Assembly: GCA_023458375.1 (NCBI GenBank) | Contig: JAEWZT010000003.1 | Coordinates: 211,875-275,874, forward strand | Length of the DNA: 64,000 nt | Direction: 5' to 3' | Source of the DNA: Bacillota bacterium | Lineage (GTDB): Bacteria > Bacillota > Clostridia > Christensenellales > CAG-314 | In this document: positions 54,824-62,913 of the stretch, in pieces | Layout of the letters: every line of letters starts with the position of its first letter | Position numbering within the stretch: the first letter of the stretch is position 1 | Notes under the pieces: generated by a model | Database searches by the model: none | What the model was told of the DNA's origin: nothing | What the model saw: only the letters and a program-made list of their open reading frames with translations | Translations under genes and position numbers: made by a program

Positions 54824-55384
54824 ATGAATTTTATTGACAGTACTTTGCATTTACCGCCAAATTGCAAGGTAGTTTATTTGGGCGGAGGGTGTTTTTGGGG
54901 CGTTGAAAAACTTTTTTCTTCTTTTGAGGGCGTAATTGACACCGCGGCGGGTTATGCCAACGGCAAGGACAATATCATTCCCGATTACAAAAGGGTTTGC
55001 AAGGGCGACACCGAGTATATAGAAACGGTGCGCGTCGTTTACAAAAGCCCCGCTACTTTCACCGCTTTAATTGAAGCGCTTTTTTCCGTAATTGACTTAA
55101 CGGCAAAAAACAGGCAGGGGGGCGACATAGGCGCGCAATATCAGTCGGCGGTATTTTTTGCCGACAGTCAGGGGGAAAAAGAGGGGGAAAAAATATTTAA
55201 AAAATATTCCGCAGGCGTTGAGGGATTTTCCGTGCAGTTTGCCCCCGTGAAATCTTTTTATAAGGCGGAAGAATATCACCAAAAATACTTGGAGAAAAAT
55301 CCCTCGGGTTACTGCCACATACGCAAAGAAGAAATTGCCCGTGCGAGAGAGGTTTATAAAAAACTTCTCCAAAGGGGAAAATAG
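54824..55384 (+). CDS. msrA: Peptide methionine sulfoxide reductase A
   Basis: 186 aa with the catalytic GGGCFWGVEK motif (~25-34) and GAQYQSAVFF near 104, HIRKEE near the end. Reduces methionine-S-sulfoxide in damaged proteins. Full length, last gene of a probable three-gene unit; a perfect terminator hairpin lies ~300 bases downstream. Confidence 0.94.
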   Translation: MNFIDSTLHLPPNCKVVYLGGGCFWGVEKLFSSFEGVIDTAAGYANGKDNIIPDYKRVCKGDTEYIETVRVVYKSPATFTALIEALFSVIDLTAKNRQGGDIGAQYQSAVFFADSQGEKEGEKIFKKYSAGVEGFSVQFAPVKSFYKAEEYHQKYLEKNPSGYCHIRKEEIARAREVYKKLLQRGK

Positions 55385-55680
55385 GAAAAAATTATAAGCC
55401 GCAACAAACAAACTTAAAAGCATGCAAGTTAAATGGTAAAGCCAAAAAACTATAATATGGCAGGCAAAACAAAAACCTTTGCCGCAGGAAAAGCCGCAAG
55501 CCTAAAACGATAAGCAACTATTAGTTAAATTGAAAAGCTAAAAGATAAAATAGGGCAGTCTAATGAAAAAACAAAAAATCAATAAGTTTTTGATAAAAGC
55601 AAATTAAGGCTTGTCTGCAAAAAGACGAAAAAAAGATTGTGTTTAACAAAACAAATAAAACAGCATTGACGCTTCAAAAC

Positions 55681-55710
55681 AAAAAACCCGCAAAGCTTTG
55701 CGGGTTTTTT
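55681..55710. terminator. Bidirectional terminator between msrA and the 112-aa membrane gene
   Basis: Perfect 30-base palindrome (A6-CCCGCAAAG/CTTTGCGGG-T6) placed between convergent genes; ends transcription on both strands. Confidence 0.9.
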
Positions 55711-55730
55711 GTTGTTAGATTTTTGACGTT

Positions 55731-56072
55731 TTATTGACCGGTAATCGCTTTTTCTACGCTGTCCCAAACTTCGGGGAAAAACTGCGGCAAAACTACAAGC
55801 GCTAAAAGCACGAGAATAATAATGAGGAATATGAAATTGTGTTTGAAACCGAATTCCAAAGCCACAAGTCCCGCCATTACCAGTCCGCCGTAAAGCAGTA
55901 TGTAATTTGCAAATGTCTTGATTGTCGCCAAAGTTTCAGCGGGAATTTCTACGCCCCAATAAAAAAGTAAACTCGTTATGGTATCCACCGCAAGCGCCAA
56001 CAAAAACAGTATTGCCGCTATTTTGGACAAAGCGTCAAATAACTTGTAAATGCCTCTTTTTTCTTCCGCCAT
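55731..56072 (-). CDS. Small multi-pass membrane protein
   Basis: 113 aa, three hydrophobic segments (ILFLLALAVDTITSLLFYW, YILLYGGLVMAGLVALEF, FIFLIIILVLLALVVLPQF). AAGGAGGG before ATG 56072; a longer frame exists but lacks a site. Not recognised. Confidence 0.7.
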   Translation of the reverse strand: MAEEKRGIYKLFDALSKIAAILFLLALAVDTITSLLFYWGVEIPAETLATIKTFANYILLYGGLVMAGLVALEFGFKHNFIFLIIILVLLALVVLPQFFPEVWDSVEKAITGQ

Positions 56073-56210
56073 AGTATAAAATCCCTCCTTTAAGATGTTT
56101 TTATAGCCTTTACTAAGTAAATTATAGCACAACCCAAAGGGCTGTCAACGATAAATATGAGTTAATATCGCACTTTTACGCGAAATACTTCTTGCAAAAG
56201 CGTTAGCCAT

Positions 56211-57113
56211 TTAATTGCCTTCAAAAACGCTTTTAATGAAGTTAAGCGTGTCCTCGTAAACCTCGCCCTGTTTTTCGTTAAGCGTTTCGTGCCTCAGCCC
56301 TTGGTAAAGCTTCATTTCCAAACGTTTTACGCCAAGTTTTTTATACCAGTTATAAAGCTTTACCACACCCTTTCCGTAGTCGCCTACGGGGTCGTCGCCG
56401 CCCGCGAAAAGGTAAATAGGTTTGTCAAGGTTAATTTTTTCGCCCTCTTCTTTGAGGTAAAGCTTTTTAATGCCCTTCATAAAGGTAAAATAAAAATTGT
56501 TGCTGGCGACATATCCGCAGGCGGGGTCGTCATTATATTTTTTGACGTTTTCCTCCTCTTTGGACAGCCAGTTGTTTGTGCCGGGGAAGCGCTTTTCGTA
56601 AGATTTAAAGGACATATCGCTCATTAAATGCCCCGCTGCCCTTTCCCCCTTCTTTTTGCATTGCATTTTAGACAGCACTGCGCCCGCCGAAAACAAAAAG
56701 CTTTTCATAAAGTTGCTTCCCGAAAATATAAAAGCATCGGGCAAAGGGTTAATTTCCGCCTGTCTTTGCGCTAAAAAGCTTCCGTAACTGTGCCCCATAA
56801 TTATTAAGGGCAAATTATATTTTTCTTTTAGGTTAACGCTTAGCAGCTTTTGGTCGGCAACGTTGTTTTCCCACATGTCGCCCTCCTCGTAGCCGTAGTT
56901 TTCCGGTTGGGAACTTTTGCCGTGCCCCCTTTGGTCGTTGCCGGCGACTATTATGCCCGCTTTGTTTAAATATTCCGCAAAGTCGTCATAACGAGCCATA
57001 TGCTCGCACATTCCGTGAACGATTTGCAGCACCGCCTTGGGCCTGTCAACTTTATCCCAAATATAGAGCGCGAGATTTTTTTCTCCGCAGCCTATAAAAT
57101 CTACAATTTCCAT
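56211..57113 (-). CDS. Alpha/beta hydrolase, monoacylglycerol-lipase/lysophospholipase type
   Basis: 300 aa. LQIVHGMCEHMARYDDFA (oxyanion HG motif), NDQRGHGKS, nucleophile elbow IMGHSYGSFLAQ (catalytic Ser ~115), Asp in FAGGDDPVGDYG, and catalytic His in LRHETLNEK. Hydrolyses lipid esters in the cytoplasm. AAGGAG 8 bases before ATG 57113 fixes the start. Confidence 0.9.
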   Translation of the reverse strand: MEIVDFIGCGEKNLALYIWDKVDRPKAVLQIVHGMCEHMARYDDFAEYLNKAGIIVAGNDQRGHGKSSQPENYGYEEGDMWENNVADQKLLSVNLKEKYNLPLIIMGHSYGSFLAQRQAEINPLPDAFIFSGSNFMKSFLFSAGAVLSKMQCKKKGERAAGHLMSDMSFKSYEKRFPGTNNWLSKEEENVKKYNDDPACGYVASNNFYFTFMKGIKKLYLKEEGEKINLDKPIYLFAGGDDPVGDYGKGVVKLYNWYKKLGVKRLEMKLYQGLRHETLNEKQGEVYEDTLNFIKSVFEGN

Positions 57114-57658
57114 ATACAATTCTCCTTATTGCGTAATTATACCACCCTTTGGGGGCGCTTTCAATAATAAAAGGTTAAAATTTACCAAATTATCGGCATT
57201 TTTTGAAGCATTTAATGCATAATTGCCTTTATTTTTGCCAATTTTTTTGCTTGCGGCAGAAACAAACTTGTTGACTGCTGTCATAGCAGCGAAAGAAAAG
57301 TTTACCTTTTTACAAAACCGTAACGCAGATTATTGCTGCTTAACGACATAACGTAAGGGTAGATAATTTGGTTTGACGGTTAAAAGTATTGCTTGCGGAT
57401 TAAAACCTTGCCGCACATTTGCGATTGAGTTTGTGCTTTCTAAATCTTTTTGCAAGAATATACTATGTTTTGAAGGAAAGGGCGGCGAAGTTTGCGCGTT
57501 ACTGCGGCAAAAAATATCGTGAAGTATTTAACAGCGCCAACCTTTTTGAGTGCGCAGCTTAGGTAACGGCAATAACTTTTGTTTGTGTTTATTGCCGATT
57601 GAAGTTTTTTACCGTTTTAAATTTATTTTTTAAAAGTCCCTGCTTTAAGTTAATAAAA

Positions 57659-57687
57659 TTGACATAATAATACCGCGGTAGTATAAT
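57659..57687 (+). promoter_or_regulatory. Consensus promoter of the lgt-pncB operon
   Basis: Perfect TTGACA (57659-57664), 17-base spacer, perfect TATAAT (57682-57687); ATG of lgt 33 bases downstream. The remaining ~540 bases of the gap upstream (57120-57658) show nothing convincing. Confidence 0.85.
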
Positions 57688-57719
57688 TTTACTCAATAGC
57701 CCGTTTGGAGAAGTTTTTA

Positions 57720-58577
57720 ATGTTCATTGAATTTGTTGACAGAGGAATAGTCATAGGGGGATTTACAGTCTACTATTACGGCATAATTATCGCTACGGGC
57801 ATGTGCGCGGCTATTTTGATATGCTCTTGGCTGTTAATGCGTAAGGGGCTTCCCTACGACGCCGTATTTGATTATGCGGTTTTCGCCATTCCTGCCGGTA
57901 TTTTGGGCGCGCGCGTATATTATCTTCTCTTCCCCGACCCCAACAAAGTCCATTGGGTGCAGTTTGTGGGCAGTTGGACTTTTGAAAACTTTTTCGCAAT
58001 ACGCAACGGCGGGCTGGGCATCTACGGCGGCGTAATAATAGGCTACCTTGTCGTATGGACAATTACAAAAATTAAAAAGCAAAACTTTTTGGAAGTTGTT
58101 GACACTATGATGCCGGGCGTTTTAATTGCGCAAAGCATGGGGCGGTGGGGAAACTTTATAAACGGCGAGGCGCACGGCAATTTAATTACCAATCCCAACC
58201 TACAATGGTTCCCTTACGGCGTTTTGGTGGACGGAAGCTGGTATCAGGCGACTTTCTTTTATGAAAGCATCTTAACCCTTATAGGCTTTGTCATTTGCCT
58301 GTTAATGCTGCGCAGCAAGCATTACCGCGACGGGTGGTGTTTAATGTTTTACGGCATTTATTACGGCACGGCGCGCTTGATTATTGAAGGGTTTAGGACG
58401 GACAGCTTATATTTGACTATACCCGACTTTGTAAATCAAAGGTTTATTGAAACAAATATCAGAATTTCACAGGCGGTTTCCGTCATAGCAATTGTTTTGG
58501 CGGTTATCCGTTTGATTATAATGTATCGCAAAGAAATAGCGTCGCTATTTACGAGAAGGAGAAAAAACCTTGGTTAA
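57720..58577 (+). CDS. lgt: Prolipoprotein diacylglyceryl transferase
   Basis: 285-aa membrane enzyme adding diacylglycerol to the lipobox Cys of preprolipoproteins (such as the LRR lipoprotein at the right edge). Signature GRWGNFINGEAHG near 141, and AIRNGGLGIYGGVI near 97 with the usual catalytic His replaced in the HGGL motif by Asn (N-G-G-L), as seen in some Firmicutes. GGAG before ATG 57720; a TTG five codons earlier is less likely. Confidence 0.92.
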   Translation: MFIEFVDRGIVIGGFTVYYYGIIIATGMCAAILICSWLLMRKGLPYDAVFDYAVFAIPAGILGARVYYLLFPDPNKVHWVQFVGSWTFENFFAIRNGGLGIYGGVIIGYLVVWTITKIKKQNFLEVVDTMMPGVLIAQSMGRWGNFINGEAHGNLITNPNLQWFPYGVLVDGSWYQATFFYESILTLIGFVICLLMLRSKHYRDGWCLMFYGIYYGTARLIIEGFRTDSLYLTIPDFVNQRFIETNIRISQAVSVIAIVLAVIRLIIMYRKEIASLFTRRRKNLG

Positions 58578-60021
58578 AGACAACAGAAACCTGTCAATGC
58601 TTACCGACTACTACGAACTTACAATGAGCAACGGCTACCTTAAACTGGGCATGGAAGATACCCTAGCCGTCTTTGATTTGTTTTACCGCCCCAACGAAGA
58701 AAGCAGTTACGCCGTCGCGGCGGGGCTTGAACAGGCGATAGAATACATTTTAAACTTGCATTTTGACAAAGAGGACGTAGAGTATCTTCGCCAAACTAAG
58801 GAAATGAGCGAGGAGTTTTTGAACTACTTACTGCATTTTAAGTTTAGCGGAAACATTTACGCCGTAGAAGAGGGGACGGTAGTTTTTCCCTATGAGCCGA
58901 TTTTGACGGTGGAAGCGCCCATAATTGAAGCGCAAATAGTTGAAAGCGCCTTGCTGTGTATCGTTAATTTTCAAACGCTTATAGCAACAAAGGCAAACAG
59001 GGTTTGCCGCAGCGCGGGAAGCGCCGCCGTGTTGGAGTTCGGTTTGCGCCGCGCGCAGGCGCCCGACGCCGCAATTTACGGCGCGAGAGCTTCTGTTATA
59101 GCGGGTTGCGTAGGCACAAGCAATGTGCTTTCAAGCCAAATGCTTAACCTTATGCCAAAGGGCACCCATGCGCACAGTTGGGTGATGTCTTTTAGCAACG
59201 AGCTTGAAGCGTTCAGGGCATACGCAAATCTTTATCCCAAAAACTGTATGCTTTTGGTTGACACCTACGACACCCTTAAAAGCGGCGTTCCCAATGCGAT
59301 AGTAGTCTTTGACGAAATGAAAAAGCAAGGGCTTAAACCTACGGGGATAAGGCTTGACAGCGGCGACTTAGCCTATCTTTCCAAAAAAGCGCGCATTATG
59401 CTTGACGATGCGGGGCATTCCGACTGCAAGATTTTTGCATCGGGAGATTTAGACGAATACGTAATCGCCGACCTTAACACGCAGGGGGCAAAAATTGACG
59501 TTTACGGCGTGGGGACAAGGCTTATAACAAGCTTTAATACGCCCAGTTTGGGCGGTGTATATAAACTTGCCGCGCTAAAAGGCAAAAACGGCGGGTATAT
59601 ACCCAAAATGAAAGTAAGCGACAACCCCGTCAAAACGACAAACCCCGGCAGAAAAACCTATTACCGCTTGATGGACAAAGCTTCTGATAAAGCAGTTGCA
59701 GACCTTATTTGCCTCTATGACGAGGTTATTGACGAAAGCAAACCGTTAACTATTACCCACCCCGTAGAAAGGTGGAAGAGGCTGACTTTGACAAACTTTT
59801 ATGCCCTTCCTTTGATGCGCACAATAATTGAAAGGGGCAAGCTTGTTTACAATTTGCCCGATATGAAGGGCTTGCAAAGCAATACCAAAAAAAGTTTGGC
59901 TATGTTTTGGGAGGAACACACCCGAAACACCAAGAGCGAAACTTATAAAGTTGACTTATCCGATAAGCTCTACGCCGTAAAAGAGGAATTTTTGTTTAAG
60001 GCCAGGAACGGCGTTAAATGA
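58570..60021 (+). CDS. pncB: Nicotinate phosphoribosyltransferase
   Basis: 483 aa. LTDYYELTMSNGYLKLG opening, FGLRRAQAPDAAIYGAR and GTHAHSWVMSFSNELEAF mark the family; converts nicotinate plus PRPP to nicotinate mononucleotide for NAD salvage. TTG start overlaps the lgt stop by 8 bases with AAGGAG upstream, so translation is coupled. Followed by an 84-aa gene through an ATGA overlap. Confidence 0.94.
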   Translation: MVKDNRNLSMLTDYYELTMSNGYLKLGMEDTLAVFDLFYRPNEESSYAVAAGLEQAIEYILNLHFDKEDVEYLRQTKEMSEEFLNYLLHFKFSGNIYAVEEGTVVFPYEPILTVEAPIIEAQIVESALLCIVNFQTLIATKANRVCRSAGSAAVLEFGLRRAQAPDAAIYGARASVIAGCVGTSNVLSSQMLNLMPKGTHAHSWVMSFSNELEAFRAYANLYPKNCMLLVDTYDTLKSGVPNAIVVFDEMKKQGLKPTGIRLDSGDLAYLSKKARIMLDDAGHSDCKIFASGDLDEYVIADLNTQGAKIDVYGVGTRLITSFNTPSLGGVYKLAALKGKNGGYIPKMKVSDNPVKTTNPGRKTYYRLMDKASDKAVADLICLYDEVIDESKPLTITHPVERWKRLTLTNFYALPLMRTIIERGKLVYNLPDMKGLQSNTKKSLAMFWEEHTRNTKSETYKVDLSDKLYAVKEEFLFKARNGVK

Positions 60022-60272
60022 GGGATTTAAGCAGACCGGGTTTGCGCAAGAGAGTTTTTTCGCGCGCGCCTTTAAAACAAAATGAAAATACGGCAAAAGA
60101 AGTTCCGCAGGTAGCTTTTTCTATCGTCAAAGACCAAGCCACTATGGCTACGGTAGCAACACTTGAAAGCGACTACGGCGACAGGCAAATAAAGCACGTT
60201 GTGGAGCTGTCGGAATTGACGGCGGTAAACCAAACGCTTTCAGAACTGTGCGAGGAGCTTTTAAAGGATTGA
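60018..60272 (+). CDS. Unrecognised 84-aa protein coupled to pncB
   Basis: ATG overlaps the pncB stop (ATGA). Basic N-terminus (SRPGLRKRVFSRAPLKQ), then a beta-alpha tail (QIKHVVELSELTAVNQTL). No motif recognised. Last gene before a strong terminator, so cotranscribed with lgt and pncB. Confidence 0.65.
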   Translation: MRDLSRPGLRKRVFSRAPLKQNENTAKEVPQVAFSIVKDQATMATVATLESDYGDRQIKHVVELSELTAVNQTLSELCEELLKD

Positions 60273-60345
60273 TAAAGTCTTTGAGAGCGTTAGATAACGT
60301 TTTTAAAGCTATTGATTATAAAAATCTATCGCAAATAAAATACAT

Positions 60346-60386
60346 AAAGCAGCCCCTTTAACAAAAATTAAAGCGGCTGCTTTTTT
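60346..60386 (+). terminator. Terminator of the lgt-pncB operon
   Basis: AAAGCAGCCCCTTTAA pairs with TTAAAGCGGCTGCTTT (one internal mismatch), loop CAAAAA, then a T-run. Strong intrinsic terminator. Confidence 0.88.
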
Positions 60387-60415
60387 AAATTAAAGAATAT
60401 ATATTGGCTTGATTT

Positions 60416-60439
60416 GGGTTTAGGCGGCAATCTAAACCC
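60416..60439. other. 8-bp inverted repeat
   Basis: GGGTTTAG/CTAAACCC with an 8-base loop between the operon terminator and the next one; no T-tract. Purpose unclear. Confidence 0.35.
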
Positions 60440-60499
60440 ACCCAATATAATAATAACCGCGCGAAAACAAGTTTATAACGCCAAAAACACAATAAAATA

Positions 60500-60530
60500 T
60501 CCCGCAAAAGTTTAGTCTGCGGGACATTTT
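60500..60530 (-). terminator. Terminator after the secreted membrane-anchored protein
   Basis: TCCCGCA (60500-60506)/TGCGGGA (60518-60524), T-rich on both sides; ~200 bases past the stop of the minus-strand gene. Confidence 0.55.
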
Positions 60531-60731
60531 TATATTATCGTTTTGTCTGCTAAAAATACAGTCTTGCTGTTTGTGTTTATTATTATTGCAAGTTGCCGCG
60601 TATTTTTCCCTATTAGCGGTTTGTTTTTCCTCTTGGCTTAAATAATTTACTTGAAAACGTTTGCTTTTTTGTTTATTCCTTGCCTGCGTTCGCATTTACC
60701 ATACAGCGGCGCAAAGGCAAAGTTTTATTTT

Positions 60732-62504
60732 TTATTTGCTTTCCCGCGTCGCGTTATGCGTCTTACTGTGCGCTTTTTTGCGCTTTGCCATAATAATTAA
60801 AAACAGCGTCGCGGCGGCTACCACCGCTAAAAGCGCGATTCCCAAAAGAGCCGTCGTCGTAAGCCCTCCTTCGAGTAAATACTGCGTTTGAATGTAGCCT
60901 ATGTATTGCGTGCCGCCCCGTGAAAACTGTATTTTGCAGTAATCATCGCCCTTTTGCAAAAGCGTAACTCTTTCGCCTAGCCCCAAAGTAATTTCTGCGC
61001 CGTCAATGACAAAAGCGCTTTTTCCCCCGTCTTTGTAAACCGCAACCGTTTTGCCGATAGGCGGGTTGACTTTATATATCCCTACGGCGCTTTGATTGTT
61101 TTCCGCAACTATTGCCGTTACGCCGCTTTGCCTTATCCAGCCGCTTTGCGTTTTGCCTCCAACCTCAAAGGAAACAAAATACCATTTTTCTCCCCAAAGC
61201 TGCAAAAACTTCGTGATTTTTAGTTGGGTGTTTCTTTCAACGGAAAAATTTGTGCTGTCGGCATGGGGCAGGGAATATACAAAGTCGTTGGATACCACCT
61301 TGCCCGTTGCAAAATATTTATAGTCGTTTGTAATATCTTGCAGCGCGCCTTTTTCCACAAAACCGTATTTGCCCTTGTAGTAAACATAGTCGTATCTGTC
61401 GGTGGGCAAAGACGTTTTTATTCTAACTAAGATTTCGCCGCCCGCGAGGTTTATGCCCTGCGTAACGCTTTTTTCTTCAAGCTGTCCCGAACCGTCAGAT
61501 TTAAACATATAAATGTAGTCGGAGGGATAACCGCCGCAGCTTACAATCTCCCACCCCGTTATATCCTGTTCTTGCGGGGCGCTTGCGATTATCGTATCGG
61601 TGCCGAGTAAAAACGTTTCAACTTTTGTATATTTTCTGTTTTGATGCTGAGTGGCGGAATTGGTGAAATACTTATAAATCTTGTTGTCGTTACACAACGC
61701 GAAATAGAAAAGTTTTTCCTCTTCCCCCGCCTTAAAGTAGCTTGCTATTTTTAAACAGGCAATATTTACGCCGCTTTCGTCAACGCTTTTTACGTCTTTT
61801 TCAACGTTGTTGACTCTTTGCCACGCTTCGGCGACAATAATTTCCGCCCCCGCGTTTTTGTGGGTTTGCGCCGGCGAAAGGGCGTTTACCGAATTGATTT
61901 CGTATTTTACTATTTTTGAGGTTGTTGCGACGTATACGCTTTTATCCTGCATTACAAGCTGATTGGCTTTGCCCGAAGTAATTTCAAGAATTGAGTAATC
62001 AAGAGCAAGGGATAAGTTTACCCTGTATAAATAATCGTTTCCCTCCGCCGAAGCTATGTAAAAAGCAAAAAAGCTTCCGCCGTAGCCGTATACCGCAAGC
62101 CCTTTTTGGTTTATGCTGTATTGTCCGTCGGCGTCAATGCATTTAATAAGCGTCAAGCCGCTCTCTTCTTGCAAATCAGCGTAAAAAATGCCGCTTTCGT
62201 TTAGCAAAAACACGCGGGTTTCGTTTTTATCTTCCTCGTTTTCAACCGTCAAAAGATAAAAATTAAAAAAGCTGCCCTCTAATATATAAGACTTTATTTC
62301 GCTGCCCTCTAAATCCAAGCTATGTATTACCGTCGTTCCGTTTCCTATGTCGTCAAGCACATAAAACCTCTCCCCAAAGACCACTATGTCTTTGGCACTG
62401 ACAAAGCGCACGGCGACGCTTTCCGCCTTAGCCTGTTCCAGCGGAAAAAGAAAAAGCGCAAGCGATAAAATTATGGCAAGGGATAGCGCAAAGATTTTTT
62501 TCAT
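60732..62504 (-). CDS. Secreted, C-terminally anchored protein with SH3-like repeats
   Basis: 590 aa. Signal peptide (MKKIFALSLAIILSLALFLF, cleavage after AKA), an extracellular region of short beta blades (~35-340, propeller-like), two SH3-like segments (VVSNDFVYSLPHADSTNF, and IGKTVAVYKDGGKSAFV), and a C-terminal membrane helix (TALLGIALLAVVAAATLFLI) with a basic tail. Function unknown, perhaps wall binding. The start ATG 62504 overlaps the stop of a 29-codon ORF (TAATG) and has no ribosome-binding site of its own, so translation depends on that ORF. Confidence 0.75.
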   Translation of the reverse strand: MKKIFALSLAIILSLALFLFPLEQAKAESVAVRFVSAKDIVVFGERFYVLDDIGNGTTVIHSLDLEGSEIKSYILEGSFFNFYLLTVENEEDKNETRVFLLNESGIFYADLQEESGLTLIKCIDADGQYSINQKGLAVYGYGGSFFAFYIASAEGNDYLYRVNLSLALDYSILEITSGKANQLVMQDKSVYVATTSKIVKYEINSVNALSPAQTHKNAGAEIIVAEAWQRVNNVEKDVKSVDESGVNIACLKIASYFKAGEEEKLFYFALCNDNKIYKYFTNSATQHQNRKYTKVETFLLGTDTIIASAPQEQDITGWEIVSCGGYPSDYIYMFKSDGSGQLEEKSVTQGINLAGGEILVRIKTSLPTDRYDYVYYKGKYGFVEKGALQDITNDYKYFATGKVVSNDFVYSLPHADSTNFSVERNTQLKITKFLQLWGEKWYFVSFEVGGKTQSGWIRQSGVTAIVAENNQSAVGIYKVNPPIGKTVAVYKDGGKSAFVIDGAEITLGLGERVTLLQKGDDYCKIQFSRGGTQYIGYIQTQYLLEGGLTTTALLGIALLAVVAAATLFLIIMAKRKKAHSKTHNATRESK

Positions 62505-62593
62505 TATAACAGGTGGTAAAAAATTGTAATTGCGCTCCCCGCGAAAAGCGCTACCGCAAGCACGATGCAAAGGATTTTTGTCCACAATTTCAT
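62504..62593 (-). CDS. 29-aa hydrophobic peptide coupled to the secreted protein
   Basis: ATG 62593 with AAAGGAG upstream; encodes MKLWTKILCIVLAVALFAGS plus AITIFYHLL, one membrane helix. Its TAA shares an A with the ATG of the downstream gene. Could be a small membrane protein or only a translation leader. Confidence 0.6.
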   Translation of the reverse strand: MKLWTKILCIVLAVALFAGSAITIFYHLL

Positions 62594-62746
62594 TTGATTT
62601 TTGCTCCTTTTGTTTGTAAAAAACATTATAACAAAAAAAGCGACAATTATCAATATATTTCGCGCTGCTTTATTCCGATATTGTGAAATCCGTTTTCACC
62701 GTCTTTCAACATTTGCTATTAAAGTAATCAAATTTATTTTTATATC

Positions 62747-62774
62747 TTGACATTTTTGCGCTAGAAGATACAAT
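62747..62774 (+). promoter_or_regulatory. Promoter of the LRR lipoprotein gene
   Basis: -35 TTGACA (62747-62752), 16-base spacer, -10 TACAAT (62769-62774). The leader to ATG 62914 is ~130 bases and structured. Confidence 0.6.
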
Positions 62775-62838
62775 TAAAGTATATATCTCACCTTGCATAG
62801 TTTCCGCTTGCAGTTACAGACTTTTTAACGACATTATT

Positions 62839-62884
62839 GCTTTTGTAAAACTTATTTATTGAATACTCAATGCCTTACAAAAGC
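62839..62884 (+). promoter_or_regulatory. Nested stem-loop in the lipoprotein mRNA leader
   Basis: Outer stem GCTTTTGTAA (62839-62848)/TTACAAAAGC (62875-62884), perfect 10 bp, enclosing ATTGA-ATAC-TCAAT. It ends just upstream of the GGAGGG ribosome-binding site (62903-62908). Confidence 0.55.
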
Positions 62885-62913
62885 AGCATAAATAATATAT
62901 ACGGAGGGTTTTA

